Source: a virus. Taken from it: 40,869 nucleotides of DNA. The notes beneath the pieces were generated by a model that had not been told where the DNA came from, did no database searches, and saw only the letters and a program-made list of their open reading frames with translations. The first letter of the stretch is position 1. Every line of letters begins with the position of its first letter. Both the position numbers and the translations under genes were made by a program. This document shows positions 1 to 7,870 of this stretch, piece by piece. The DNA lies in IMG/VR virus record IMGVR_UViG_3300008110_000357, positions 1 through 40,869 of that record. One strand, written 5' to 3'.

Positions 1-615
1 TTATCAGCTACTCCATCGGGATATTTACACCCGTATTCATGGATAATGCCATATTATGCTGGTCAAATGGCTACTTACACTTTAGCTAATGGTCAGCTTT
101 CAAAAACTGATGCTAACTTAGCGGCTGGTCGAAACTTAGAAGCAAACACTTCATTAACAATCACTGTAACCAACGCACAACTAGATCAGATCGTTTCGTT
201 TATTGCGTCTGGAAGTTGTAGCATTTCAGTAGTTAATGCAATTCTAGGAAACGTAGCAACACTTCAAGCTAATGGCACAATGCAATTAACTTCTGATGCT
301 TTGTGTGGCGCTATCTTTACTGTTACTGCTAATGGAAATGGTCAAGTGACTGGAAGCCCATTCTTGAGCGCATTAGCGCATTTAGAAGCTGAGTCTGGTG
401 GCCCTACTCCGTTAAGCCCAGAGGGTTTAGCTCAAGCGGTGTGGTCAGAAGATTTAACGCCTTACTCTGGCGTATCTGCTGGACAAGCTCTTAAAGATGC
501 TGGCTCTGCTGGTAATCCTTGGAGCGCAACTTTAGCAAGTAATAACACACCAAATACCTTTGGTTGGTTCGTACAAAAACTTTTAACTGTAGCTAAATTT
601 TTGGGTTTAAAATAA
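1..615 (+). CDS. Virion/tail-associated protein, 3' end only (5' end outside window)
   Basis: The reading frame is open to base 1, and residues before the first ATG (position 46) read like protein (SATPSGYLHPYSW), so I treat this as the C-terminal part of a longer gene and not one starting at 46. The body is rich in Ala, Thr, Asn and Leu, as in beta-rich phage fibre or decoration proteins. The last 60 residues carry a pattern I associate with C-termini of phage virion proteins: AVWSEDLTPYSGVSAG, then PWS, then GTFG-like TFGWFVQKLL and a final FLGLK. A short downstream gene follows after 10 bp. Virion location is an inference from composition and this C-terminal pattern; the specific role is unknown. 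Confidence 0.6.
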   Translation, partial: LSATPSGYLHPYSWIMPYYAGQMATYTLANGQLSKTDANLAAGRNLEANTSLTITVTNAQLDQIVSFIASGSCSISVVNAILGNVATLQANGTMQLTSDALCGAIFTVTANGNGQVTGSPFLSALAHLEAESGGPTPLSPEGLAQAVWSEDLTPYSGVSAGQALKDAGSAGNPWSATLASNNTPNTFGWFVQKLLTVAKFLGLK

Positions 616-625
616 GGAAACAACA

Positions 626-781
626 ATGGCTAGATTTTCTCAAATGGACCCTTCTGTACAAAATCAAAAACTTCGCATGAAAAAAAGTGTCAAGCGAAGA
701 ATTAGATTAATTAGTGTATTGAAGGTAGTTCAATTCTTAATGATAGTTTACATCATTCTTAAGTTAAACCTTATTGTTTAA
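626..781 (+). CDS. Small membrane peptide, 51 aa
   Basis: Short ORF with a clear ribosome binding site (AAGGAAACAACA before ATG), starting 10 bp after the preceding gene. The protein has a basic middle (KKSVKRRIRL) followed by a hydrophobic C-terminal segment (about residues 32-51, SVLKVVQFLMIVYIILKLNL), so a single-pass membrane peptide with the basic part inside is likely. Its last 18 bp overlap the 3' end of the gene on the opposite strand (stop at 764). Similar small basic/hydrophobic peptides occur in phage lysis regions, but I see no family motif, so no function is assigned. Confidence 0.55.
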   Translation: MARFSQMDPSVQNQKLRMKKSVKRRIRLISVLKVVQFLMIVYIILKLNLIV

Positions 782-2143
782 CTTTTCCCAAGCTTTCAAA
801 CACATAACATAGCTGGCATAATAACCTAGTCCAGTTCTGTAATATGCTCCACCATTTTTTGTATTCATAGCTACATCATGTTGTATGTCTGGATAAAATT
901 CATCTTCGGACATTGTATATATTTTAGGTGGAGTTTCATTAGGTTCTAATGTTTTTCTACTGTGTTCCACTGGTTTGTTCAATAGGCTCATAGCATACGG
1001 TTCAGATTCTTGTAAATATAGTAGACATTTTCTTAAGTGATTTTGGTATTCTTCTTTCTTAAGTAATTCAGGACATGCGTCTAACAACAATCCAGTAAAA
1101 TAACCATTATACCAATGTTTAGATAGTCTCCAAACATACATCATTGCTTTTTTATATAGCCATTTCTCAAACTTACTTTCAGCAGTTTTTAATAGTACAT
1201 ATAAAGCTATTATACAGTTGTGGTCATTAAAATAGCCACGTCTACTGTCAATGTATGCTGTTGGGAATAAACTTAATAGTCCATAACCATAGTTATAAAA
1301 TAATCTATTATATTCACGTTTAGCTTCTTGGTCTTTACTTTTAAAATAACTAAGTTTTAAAGCTGACAATATAGTTAACGCTTGTGCTCCAACTGTTTCT
1401 AGCCCGGGCTGCCACATACCACGTTCAGATTTAATTCTCACTTTTTCAAATCTTTGTCCAGACGCTTTATATTCTTTTTTCCATAAATCATGAAGTAAAT
1501 CATCTTTTTCAGGACATTTACCTTCTAACAAAGCGTAGTCATTGTCAATGATGTTTTTAACTAATAATTCATATGCGTCCACAGTGGGTACTTCATTAGA
1601 TGTAAGTACCGCTAAATTTAATCCACATAACATATCACCCGACGTTGTTCCTATGTTATATATAAATTCAGCATTTGGTGTATACATATATCCTCTAGCT
1701 AAATATGGATGCAAAATGTGCATTCTAATGCCCTTTTCTAAACTGTAGTCTCTCAATAGCTTACCTTCTTCGGTTTGAGATAGAATGAATGCATATGTAC
1801 CATTTCTAGAACATTGGTGATCATAATTATGATGTTTACCATCTATTTCCTTATCACTAGGTTGGCGACATACATATGTTGAAAAGTTATTAGTTTTCCA
1901 GACAGGCAACTGTTTAGCAAAATTTGTTAAATTAATTGAAGTATTTAAAGCACTTTCACTAATGGTAGGCGGTCTTCCTACAAAGTTTCTTTTTTTAAAT
2001 ATTTGATAGTAGCCTAATCCACCAATGAGCGTTAGCTTAATTGGTAAAGTAATCCAATGTAAAATGCCTCGAACTATTTTCCATGTATTAGATGGAAAAG
2101 GATTGGCAATTAGTTCTGCATATTTTTTAAGTATCATAAACAT
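764..2143 (-). CDS. Unknown 459-aa protein, possible helical-toroid fold
   Basis: Not recognised with confidence. An N-terminal hydrophobic stretch (about residues 28-48, around WITLPIKLTLIGGLGYYQIF) suggests membrane contact or a buried helix. The rest is rich in aromatic residues and predicted helices with spaced conserved-looking motifs: HHNYDHQCSRNGTYAF, TTSGDMLCGLNLA, MWQPGLETVGAQALTILSAL and RRGYFNDHNCIIALYVLLK. This spacing of aromatic/Gly/Asp motifs between helix pairs resembles (alpha/alpha)6 toroid enzymes of glycan metabolism, but no catalytic signature can be named. It overlaps the upstream 73-aa gene by 10 bp, so the two form a unit transcribed away from the late block. Function unknown. 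Confidence 0.75.
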   Translation of the reverse strand: MFMILKKYAELIANPFPSNTWKIVRGILHWITLPIKLTLIGGLGYYQIFKKRNFVGRPPTISESALNTSINLTNFAKQLPVWKTNNFSTYVCRQPSDKEIDGKHHNYDHQCSRNGTYAFILSQTEEGKLLRDYSLEKGIRMHILHPYLARGYMYTPNAEFIYNIGTTSGDMLCGLNLAVLTSNEVPTVDAYELLVKNIIDNDYALLEGKCPEKDDLLHDLWKKEYKASGQRFEKVRIKSERGMWQPGLETVGAQALTILSALKLSYFKSKDQEAKREYNRLFYNYGYGLLSLFPTAYIDSRRGYFNDHNCIIALYVLLKTAESKFEKWLYKKAMMYVWRLSKHWYNGYFTGLLLDACPELLKKEEYQNHLRKCLLYLQESEPYAMSLLNKPVEHSRKTLEPNETPPKIYTMSEDEFYPDIQHDVAMNTKNGGAYYRTGLGYYASYVMCLKAWEKLNNKV

Positions 2144-2355
2144 CCATTCTGTAGTTTTGTATATTGTTTTTCAAAATAATCGGGTTTAACGTAATCGGTT
2201 TGAGTAATTTTTTTATACTCATCATTTAATAGTTTAGTTGTAGCTAGTCCAGTCCTTACGCCTTCTTTATTCATAAGAAACATAGCTTTTCCCGTATCAC
2301 ACATAAGTTGAAACATTCTTTCTTCTAAACTTTTTACTTCTTTGTAAGTACCCAT
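2134..2355 (-). CDS. Small hypothetical protein, 73 aa
   Basis: First gene of a two-gene minus-strand unit. A good ribosome binding site (AAGGGA, about 10 bases before ATG) supports the start at 2355. The protein is charged and helical (KSLEERMFQLMCDTGKAMFLM, then KLLNDEYKKITQTDY), with no signal peptide, membrane segment or known motif. Its 3' end overlaps the 459-aa gene by 10 bp, which suggests translational coupling and a shared role. Confidence 0.6.
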   Translation of the reverse strand: MGTYKEVKSLEERMFQLMCDTGKAMFLMNKEGVRTGLATTKLLNDEYKKITQTDYVKPDYFEKQYTKLQNGCL

Positions 2356-2496
2356 TCTTGTTTTATCCCTTCGTTTTAATCAATATATAATCGGCATTAT
2401 CGAGTATTTAAAATTTAGTTTTTTTATTTAAAATCTTAATAAATTCAAGTAGTTAGTATATTTAAGCTAAACTAGCGTTTTAACTAATCGACTTTA

Positions 2497-2513
2497 TTAA
2501 CAAGTAATAATAG
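2497..2513 (+). promoter_or_regulatory. Late promoter element copy 1 (TTAACAAGTAATAATAG)
   Basis: One of five identical 17-bp elements (first base A or T) found upstream of late genes on the plus strand. It is followed by GGGATACA, giving a G-rich likely transcript start. It stands about 134 bp upstream of the first gene of the packaging block. The uninterrupted conserved block ending in AATAG+GG resembles promoters of single-subunit phage RNA polymerases (T7: CACTATAGGGAGA). Confidence 0.7.
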
Positions 2514-2534
2514 GGGATACAATAGTAAGCAATG

Positions 2535-2549
2535 GTATGTGTTACCAAT
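2535..2549 (+). other. Leader hairpin TGGTA-tgtgt-TACCA
   Basis: A 5-bp inverted repeat with a 5-base loop in the leader after late promoter copy 1. There is no T-run after it, so it is not a terminator. It may be an RNA stability or translation element like the hairpins after copies 3-5, but this copy is further from the transcript start and weaker. Confidence 0.3.
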
Positions 2550-2646
2550 ATTTAATAGGCTTCAATACTTTATCCAATATTTTACGTTTCTATATTTAAT
2601 TAGTTTACAATAGGACATTTCAAATGTCAAGGGGATTATTTCGCTT

Positions 2647-2937
2647 ATGCTCAAATTAATGTTAAGTAAGGTTCAACTATTCGAGACAGCATTTTTAGTT
2701 ATATTAGCTAGAGGTCTAGTTTTAGGACTTAGTTTGTCAGATGCGGCAATTCTTTTAGGGCTAATTGGTGTTATTGGTTATCAATCACATTTAGCTTCCA
2801 AAAAGGTAGAATCAACCGAAAGTTTAGATAAAACTATAGCTGACTTAAATAATAAAGTCAATACCTTAATGGTTGCTCAAGGAATGCGCAGAATGAGTCC
2901 ATCTACTGGAGCCGATTTTGGACAGCTCAAGCGTTAA
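2647..2937 (+). CDS. Small membrane protein with coiled-coil tail, 96 aa
   Basis: First gene of the packaging block. Residues about 11-47 are strongly hydrophobic and can form one long or two short membrane helices (FETAFLVILARGLVLGLSLS and DAAILLGLIGVIGYQSHLA). Residues 50-80 are charged and heptad-like (KKVESTESLDKTIADLNNKV). This plan resembles small phage holins or membrane-anchored virion/lysis peptides, but no family motif is seen. An AAGGGGAT stretch lies 11-12 bases before the ATG, rather far; ATG at 2659 is an alternative start. The 3' end overlaps the next gene by 20 bp. Confidence 0.6.
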   Translation: MLKLMLSKVQLFETAFLVILARGLVLGLSLSDAAILLGLIGVIGYQSHLASKKVESTESLDKTIADLNNKVNTLMVAQGMRRMSPSTGADFGQLKR

Positions 2938-3376
2938 AGATAAAAAACGGGTTAGACAATCCGCAGTAGTTACAAAAAATACCGAGTTACCCGAAGCTCC
3001 TACCATTAACGAATGGGAAATGCGGGCGTTTCATTTAAGCAAAACAAACGTTGAACTATTAGCCAAAATTTCTGAAAAAGAAGAAGAAATAATGCATCTT
3101 AAAAAAATGCTTGAATCTTTTGTAGAAAATAAAGGTGGGGTAATGAAACTTGTCATCAGTGATGAAGAAATCATTGCCGAATTGCAAATTAAACGTCTTC
3201 TTGCGCAAGCTCAAATACGAGCACTCACCATAGAAGAAACTAAACAATTTGATTTATTTGTAAAAAATAAAAGACTCATTAAGGGTGACTCTACTGATGT
3301 CATTGACCACAAGCCTATGTCTAGCAATAAAGATGACTTAATGAAAATTGCAAAAATTAATAAGGATAAAGAATAG
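2918..3376 (+). CDS. Possible small terminase subunit or packaging accessory protein, 152 aa
   Basis: Starts with TTG inside the end of the previous gene; a GGAG ribosome binding site 6 bases upstream supports it. Residues about 30-65 are a coiled coil (ELLAKISEKEEEIMHLKKML) and residues about 75-118 form a helical segment (EEIIAELQIKRLLAQAQIRA, then KQFDLFVKNKRLIKG). The C-terminus is charged and low in complexity. Its place one gene before TerL, small size and coiled coil fit a small terminase, but the usual helix-turn-helix is not obvious, so this is by position only. Stop and next start overlap (TAGTG). Confidence 0.5.
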   Translation: MDSSSVKDKKRVRQSAVVTKNTELPEAPTINEWEMRAFHLSKTNVELLAKISEKEEEIMHLKKMLESFVENKGGVMKLVISDEEIIAELQIKRLLAQAQIRALTIEETKQFDLFVKNKRLIKGDSTDVIDHKPMSSNKDDLMKIAKINKDKE

Positions 3377-3702
3377 TGGCAGTTAATAGTAAAATGCAAC
3401 TTAACATTAAGCGCATTAAATTTGAAGACCACAGCACCGAAGGTTCTCCAATGCTCATTTCAGCTAAAGTATTTAGTGATGGCGTTAGAGTTGTACGTTT
3501 AGCTATTAATCCCGAAGACATGGTATTTCATATCATAGACGCTGCTACTGGTTTTGTTTTTGAATCAGGTGGAGATAACATCAATAATATGGAAGTGCTA
3601 CAAAGAGCTGGGAAGAAAGCATTGTCTAAATTTTTAGATGCCAATTTTGTAAAAGAAAAACGTAACACTGATTACTTAAAGGCTAAAAAGAGTGACCGAT
3701 AG
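3376..3702 (+). CDS. Small hypothetical protein upstream of TerL, 108 aa
   Basis: GTG start overlapping the previous stop (TAGTG), with AAGGA about 9 bases upstream. The protein looks beta-rich and soluble (MLISAKVFSDGVRVVRLAIN, then MVFHIIDAATGFVFESGG) with a basic helical C-terminus (KKALSKFLDANFVKEKRN). No motif is recognised. Its stop lies 11 bp inside the next frame, the N-terminal piece of TerL, so it belongs to the packaging operon. Function unknown. Confidence 0.6.
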   Translation: MAVNSKMQLNIKRIKFEDHSTEGSPMLISAKVFSDGVRVVRLAINPEDMVFHIIDAATGFVFESGGDNINNMEVLQRAGKKALSKFLDANFVKEKRNTDYLKAKKSDR

Positions 3703-3841
3703 TAGTAGCTTAACATTTGATGCTCTCTATTATACAGACTCCGATGTTAGGGAAGCTAGACATCGTTTATGGAAAATGGCATGTTTAGAGTGGAAATTTA
3801 GTGAAGTTTTTACAACCAGAAGCAAAAATGATACGCATTAA
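3692..3841 (+). pseudogene. N-terminal remnant of terminase large subunit, 49 codons
   Basis: A GTG-start frame with an AAAGG ribosome binding site overlaps the preceding gene by 11 bp and reads TDSSSLTFDALYYTDSDVRE then ARHRLWKMACLEWKFSEVF before running out of frame to a stop at 3839. It looks like the N-terminus of a large terminase (the helical segment that normally precedes the adenine-binding and Walker A motifs). The TerL body continues in the +1-related frame from 3801. Frame change alone does not restore a normal TerL, because the Walker A region is absent from both pieces. The identity as TerL N-terminus is inferred from position, start signals and sequence style. Confidence 0.5.
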
Positions 3842-5108
3842 TATTTTATCTATATTTGATGAATTGTTAGCCGATTGTCCAAAAGACCTATTGCCAACAT
3901 ATAATTCCATTGATGCCACTTATGTATTTCCAAATGGTTCTAAAATTCAATTTGCGGGTACTGATAATAAAAATTATGAAAAACTTCGAGGTGGTCAATG
4001 TCACCTTGCCATCATAGATGAGGCTGGATTTTGTACTGATTTAAAACACATCATTGAATACATTTTAAAACCAACCACATTAAGAACTAAAGGGCGCATT
4101 GTCCTATCATCAACAACTCCTCCACATCCTGACCATGAATTTATTCAATATATGGCAGCAGCCGAAGAAAGTGGTAGATTAGTTCGTAAAACCATTTACG
4201 ACGCCAGAGACGATGATAAAATTGCAGACTATGAACATAAAATAACTGATGAAATGATTGAAGACATTTTAAAAGATTTACCACTTAGAGAAGAAGACGA
4301 ATCATTTAAAACAGAATATTTATGTGAACTCATTTACAACAGTTCAGACGCAGTTATTCCAGAATTTAATAAATTTGTTCAAATAGACACTGTAGTTGAA
4401 TGGCGTAGACCCGTTTTTTGTGACAAATATGTTTCTATGGACATTGGTTTTGCCGATTTAACATTTATTCTATTTGGCTATTATGATTTTGAGTATGCGG
4501 TGGTAGTTGTTGAAGATGAAATTGCTATAAAGGGTCAAGAGGTTTCTGCTAAAAATATAGCAAAACTTGTCACAGAAAAACAAGAGCAGTTGTGGACTGA
4601 GCCTCTTACTGGTGAAGTATCTGAACCGTTTTCTCGCATTGCCGATAATAACCTCATTTTATTAAATGACTTACGTAATCATGGTATGCATTTTAAGCCA
4701 ACAGAAAAACACAATAAAGAAGCTTACATCAATAAACTTAAAACATTTGTTGCTGACAGACGCATCATCATCAACCCTCGTTGTATTCAACTCATTAGTC
4801 ATTTAAAGCATGCAACATGGGATAAAAACCGTAAAGAATTTAAACGAGCACCTAGAGAACAAGGCGCACATCACTATGATGGTGTAGACGCTTTAGCTTA
4901 CTGGGTTCGTAATCTCATTGAAGGTAGAAATCCATATCCAGCAGGGTATTCATATAAACGTTTAGGTAAAGGTTCTGAGGTTTTTTTCAGTCCTCACCAC
5001 AATCCTAAAATGTCTACTGATTCAAACTTTGAGAGACTTAATGAAATGTTTAAGCCTAAATCGTCTTTTAAACGTACAAATAAATCGTTACACAAGAATA
5101 ACAAGTAA
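3801..5108 (+). CDS. terL: Terminase large subunit (TerL), lacking the Walker A region
   Basis: DNA-packaging motor ATPase/nuclease. Visible from the GTG at 3801: FLQPEAKMIRINI (the strand and helix normally just after Walker A), Walker B with catalytic Glu (LAIIDEAGF, residues 69-77), the coupling motif (VLSSTTP, about 101-107), and the RNase H-like nuclease with its acidic residues D214 (SMDIGFADL), D282 (IADNN) and D360/D363 (HHYDGVDALAYW). The nucleotide-binding P-loop and everything before it are missing; TerL proteins usually carry Walker A 80-90 residues before Walker B. The GTG has no good ribosome binding site. I read this as a TerL gene broken by an internal deletion, real or from assembly. 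It ends inside late promoter copy 2. Confidence 0.85.
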   Translation: MKFLQPEAKMIRINILSIFDELLADCPKDLLPTYNSIDATYVFPNGSKIQFAGTDNKNYEKLRGGQCHLAIIDEAGFCTDLKHIIEYILKPTTLRTKGRIVLSSTTPPHPDHEFIQYMAAAEESGRLVRKTIYDARDDDKIADYEHKITDEMIEDILKDLPLREEDESFKTEYLCELIYNSSDAVIPEFNKFVQIDTVVEWRRPVFCDKYVSMDIGFADLTFILFGYYDFEYAVVVVEDEIAIKGQEVSAKNIAKLVTEKQEQLWTEPLTGEVSEPFSRIADNNLILLNDLRNHGMHFKPTEKHNKEAYINKLKTFVADRRIIINPRCIQLISHLKHATWDKNRKEFKRAPREQGAHHYDGVDALAYWVRNLIEGRNPYPAGYSYKRLGKGSEVFFSPHHNPKMSTDSNFERLNEMFKPKSSFKRTNKSLHKNNK

Positions 5109-5114
5109 TAATAG
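5098..5114 (+). promoter_or_regulatory. Late promoter element copy 2 (ATAACAAGTAATAATAG)
   Basis: Second exact copy of the 17-bp element. It overlaps the last codons and stop of TerL, so the element is conserved at DNA level even inside a coding end. It is followed by AAATAGGGACC, where AGGG also serves as ribosome binding site for the portal gene at 5129. No leader hairpin fits in this short 14-base leader. Confidence 0.65.
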
Positions 5115-5128
5115 AAATAGGGACCAAA

Positions 5129-7180
5129 ATGAAAACTACTACAAATGATGTATACTTTGCCAACAAACCATCAGAAGAAAGAGCCCAAATTCTTTTAACT
5201 AAAAGTAGTGAGTGGTTTGATGACATGAGTACATCAGGCTATTTAGAAAAAATTAGAATGATGTGGGCTGCCTATCATGGTTGTTATTATGATGAATCAC
5301 ACACTATTAATTTTGGTGGTGAGCAAGGTGAATTAGTTCAATTTGGTGTAAATCACTTAAGAAACATTGCTCAACACATGTTGAACATGATTACGTCCAC
5401 TAGACCCACTATGCAAGCTAGATCGGTTAACACTGACTATAAATCATTAGTCCAAACTAAATTGGCAAATGGTTTACTTGATTATTACATGCGTGACCAT
5501 AGATTGGAAAACTATCTTAAAAATGCCGTTGAACAAGCCATTGTTATGGGTTCAGGATATGTTAAAATTGAATGGAATGCTACATCAGGTGAAGTTTACG
5601 ACTTTAATGAAGACTTAGGTGTAGACATTAAAGAGGGTGATTTAGAGTTTTCCAATTTGTCAGTGTTTGATGTCTATTTTGATACATCAGCAGAAAATCA
5701 AAAAAAAGATTGGGTCATTTGTCGTTCTTTTAAAAATAGATATGACATGGCGGCTAAGTTTCCTGAAAAGGCTACTGAAATATTAGGACTACCTACTAAA
5801 GATAAATTGGACTTAAATGGTCGAGTTGAAATTGGTCGTGACCAAACTGACCTCATTCCTGTTTATGAATTTTATCATAAACGTAGTGATTCGGTTCCAG
5901 AAGGTAAATATCAGCTCTATTTAGATAAGGGCATTTCTCTTATAGAATCAGCTATGCCTTATAGAAATTTACCAGTCTACTGTATAGCACCTTCGTACTA
6001 TTTAGGTACCCCATTTGCCTACACTCCAATGTTTGATCTATTGGGCATTCAAGATGCTATCAATTCCCTATATTCTACAGTGTTAACAAATCAAACTGCA
6101 TTTGGTGTACAAAGCATTGCTGTACCAATGGGTTCAAATGTAAACATTTCTCAATTAGACTCAGGCTTACAAGTCATTGAATATAACATGCAACAAGGTG
6201 GAGAAATTAAGCCCATTCAACTTACTCAAACACCTAAAGAAATTTTTGATTTCATCCAAATGTTAGAACGTGCGGCTGAAACCATTTCAGGTGTAAATGC
6301 TGTAGCTCGTGGTAATCCAGACCCAAATTTACGTTCTGGTACATCATTAGCTTTAGTCCAATCTATGACTTTACAATACATTTCAGGACTACAACAGTCT
6401 TATGTATCACTCATTGAAGACATGGGTACAGGCATCATTAATATTCTAAAAGATCATGCTAACGTTCCTCGCATTGCTGCCATTGTTGGTAAAAACAACA
6501 AAACTGAATTAAAAGAATTCAAAGGTGATGACCTATCTTCTATTAATAGAGTGGTAGTTGACATTGGTAATCCATTAGCCCGCACCACTGCTGGTCGAGT
6601 TGAAATGGCCGAACAACTGTTACAAATGGGTGCCATTAAAACTCCTGAACAATACTTTATGGTAATTGATACAGGACAGTTGGATGTATTGACAGAAGAC
6701 ACCATGTCTCAACTATATCTCATTAAAGCTGAGAATGAACGCATGGTACAGGGTACACAAGTAATTGCATTAATGACTGACGAACATTCTTTACACATTA
6801 AAGAGCATGCTTCGGTGTTATCTGACCCAGAATTGCGTTTTGATATGGACCTATTTAAACGTGTTTCAGATCACATGCAAGAACACATTGAATTACTTAA
6901 AAACACCGACCCTAATCTATTAATGATATTAGGTCAACAACCTCTATCACCAACTCCTCCACCAATGCCTCCACCTCCTATGAATGCTCCTCAAGGTGGC
7001 AGTGAACCAGCTGTATCCGAACAATTAGGTGGTCCTCCAATAGCTCCTACAGCATTGGCTCAAATGGGAGTACAACCAGTAGGTTTACCACCATTGCCAA
7101 AAGTTGACCCAGCCCTCTTGCCAAACCCTGCATTACAAGAAGCAAGTTTAGGAAATGTAAAGGGGTCAACAGTTGGATAA
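5129..7180 (+). CDS. Portal protein, 683 aa
   Basis: Dodecameric head-vertex channel for DNA packaging and tail attachment. The length and arrangement match podoviral portals: an N-terminal alpha/beta region (MMWAAYHGCYYDESHTINFG), a wing with aromatic strands (VFDVYFDTSAENQKKDWVI, VYEFYHKRSD), stem helices about residues 375-440 (IFDFIQMLERAAETISGVNA, then RSGTSLALVQS), and a crown-like C-terminal helical part. The motif GVNAVARGNPDPNLRSGTSL is of the kind found in portals just before the stem. The last 80 residues are Pro-rich (PTPPPMPPPPMNAPQGG) and probably disordered. It sits directly after TerL with its own late promoter and a good AGGG site; the stop overlaps the next TTG start. Confidence 0.85.
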   Translation: MKTTTNDVYFANKPSEERAQILLTKSSEWFDDMSTSGYLEKIRMMWAAYHGCYYDESHTINFGGEQGELVQFGVNHLRNIAQHMLNMITSTRPTMQARSVNTDYKSLVQTKLANGLLDYYMRDHRLENYLKNAVEQAIVMGSGYVKIEWNATSGEVYDFNEDLGVDIKEGDLEFSNLSVFDVYFDTSAENQKKDWVICRSFKNRYDMAAKFPEKATEILGLPTKDKLDLNGRVEIGRDQTDLIPVYEFYHKRSDSVPEGKYQLYLDKGISLIESAMPYRNLPVYCIAPSYYLGTPFAYTPMFDLLGIQDAINSLYSTVLTNQTAFGVQSIAVPMGSNVNISQLDSGLQVIEYNMQQGGEIKPIQLTQTPKEIFDFIQMLERAAETISGVNAVARGNPDPNLRSGTSLALVQSMTLQYISGLQQSYVSLIEDMGTGIINILKDHANVPRIAAIVGKNNKTELKEFKGDDLSSINRVVVDIGNPLARTTAGRVEMAEQLLQMGAIKTPEQYFMVIDTGQLDVLTEDTMSQLYLIKAENERMVQGTQVIALMTDEHSLHIKEHASVLSDPELRFDMDLFKRVSDHMQEHIELLKNTDPNLLMILGQQPLSPTPPPMPPPPMNAPQGGSEPAVSEQLGGPPIAPTALAQMGVQPVGLPPLPKVDPALLPNPALQEASLGNVKGSTVG

Positions 7181-7829
7181 GGAATTAGAACTGCTAGAAC
7201 CTTTTTTAGACGAATTTGAAGGTTATTCAGAAGAAGTTTATCCAGATCAAAAAAATAATCCAACGGTTGGTTACGGATTTAATTTGAATGCTGGTGACAC
7301 AGCGGGATTATTAAAGCTTCATGGCTATGACCCCGAAGCTCTTAAAAGTAAAAAGCTTAAGATGAAACAAGAAGATGCTAAAACCATTAGACGTAACATC
7401 ATTAATAAAAAAGCTGATAATTTAAAGCAAACCATTGGTGAAGACCTATATAACACTTTAGATAGTAATAAAAAAGCAGGACTGTTGTCGTTAATGTATA
7501 ACGCTCCAGCCCTCATTGGTCCAAAACTCATTCAAGGTCTTAGCACTGATGATGGTGACCTATCACTATTAAGCGAAGTGGTTAGTAATTCAAATAAAAA
7601 TAAAGATGCTGGTGTGTTGTATAGACGTCTTAGAGAAGCTGAACTAATGTCACCAAAGTCTTTTCCAAATGTTTTTCAAGCTATGACTAAAGATCAACTT
7701 TATTCTTTGAAAAAAATGGGTGAGAAGCATCCTCAAATTGTAGAAAAATATGGCATCCAATTGGGCATTAAACCAAGTCCACTAGGATTAGACAACCTAT
7801 TTAAGTTGTTTAAAAAAAATAAATTATAA
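7173..7829 (+). CDS. T4-type lysozyme (GH24 muramidase), 218 aa
   Basis: Peptidoglycan muramidase. The catalytic Glu-8x-Asp-5x-Thr triad of GH24/T4 lysozyme is present near the N-terminus: E16, D25 and T31 in EGYSEEVYPDQKNNPTVGYG, followed by the typical GYGFNL turn. No signal peptide or membrane segment is visible. The C-terminal extension (residues about 165-218) is helical and basic and is not part of a minimal lysozyme. It starts with TTG overlapping the portal stop and precedes the scaffold gene, so it is embedded in the head-assembly operon, away from the holin-like gene. It may be the main endolysin or a virion-associated wall enzyme. Confidence 0.85.
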   Translation: MDKELELLEPFLDEFEGYSEEVYPDQKNNPTVGYGFNLNAGDTAGLLKLHGYDPEALKSKKLKMKQEDAKTIRRNIINKKADNLKQTIGEDLYNTLDSNKKAGLLSLMYNAPALIGPKLIQGLSTDDGDLSLLSEVVSNSNKNKDAGVLYRRLREAELMSPKSFPNVFQAMTKDQLYSLKKMGEKHPQIVEKYGIQLGIKPSPLGLDNLFKLFKKNKL

Positions 7830-7870
7830 CATCCATCCCAATAATGGGACGATGAACACAAAGGAAACAC

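Larger units (their letters stand above)
2356..2646. other. Divergent intergenic leader, 291 bp
   Basis: Very AT-rich gap between the minus-strand unit (start 2355) and the late block (start 2647). It holds one copy of the late promoter element (2497-2513) and a small hairpin (2535-2549). I see no convincing sigma70 promoter for the minus-strand genes; several A/T-rich -10-like strings exist without a matching -35. An 11-codon ORF at 2622-2657 is too short to support. Confidence 0.5.

Noticed and set aside
2622-2657. 11-codon leader peptide before the first late gene
   Set aside because: Too short to support, although it has an AGGA-like site upstream; it overlaps the next start in another frame.
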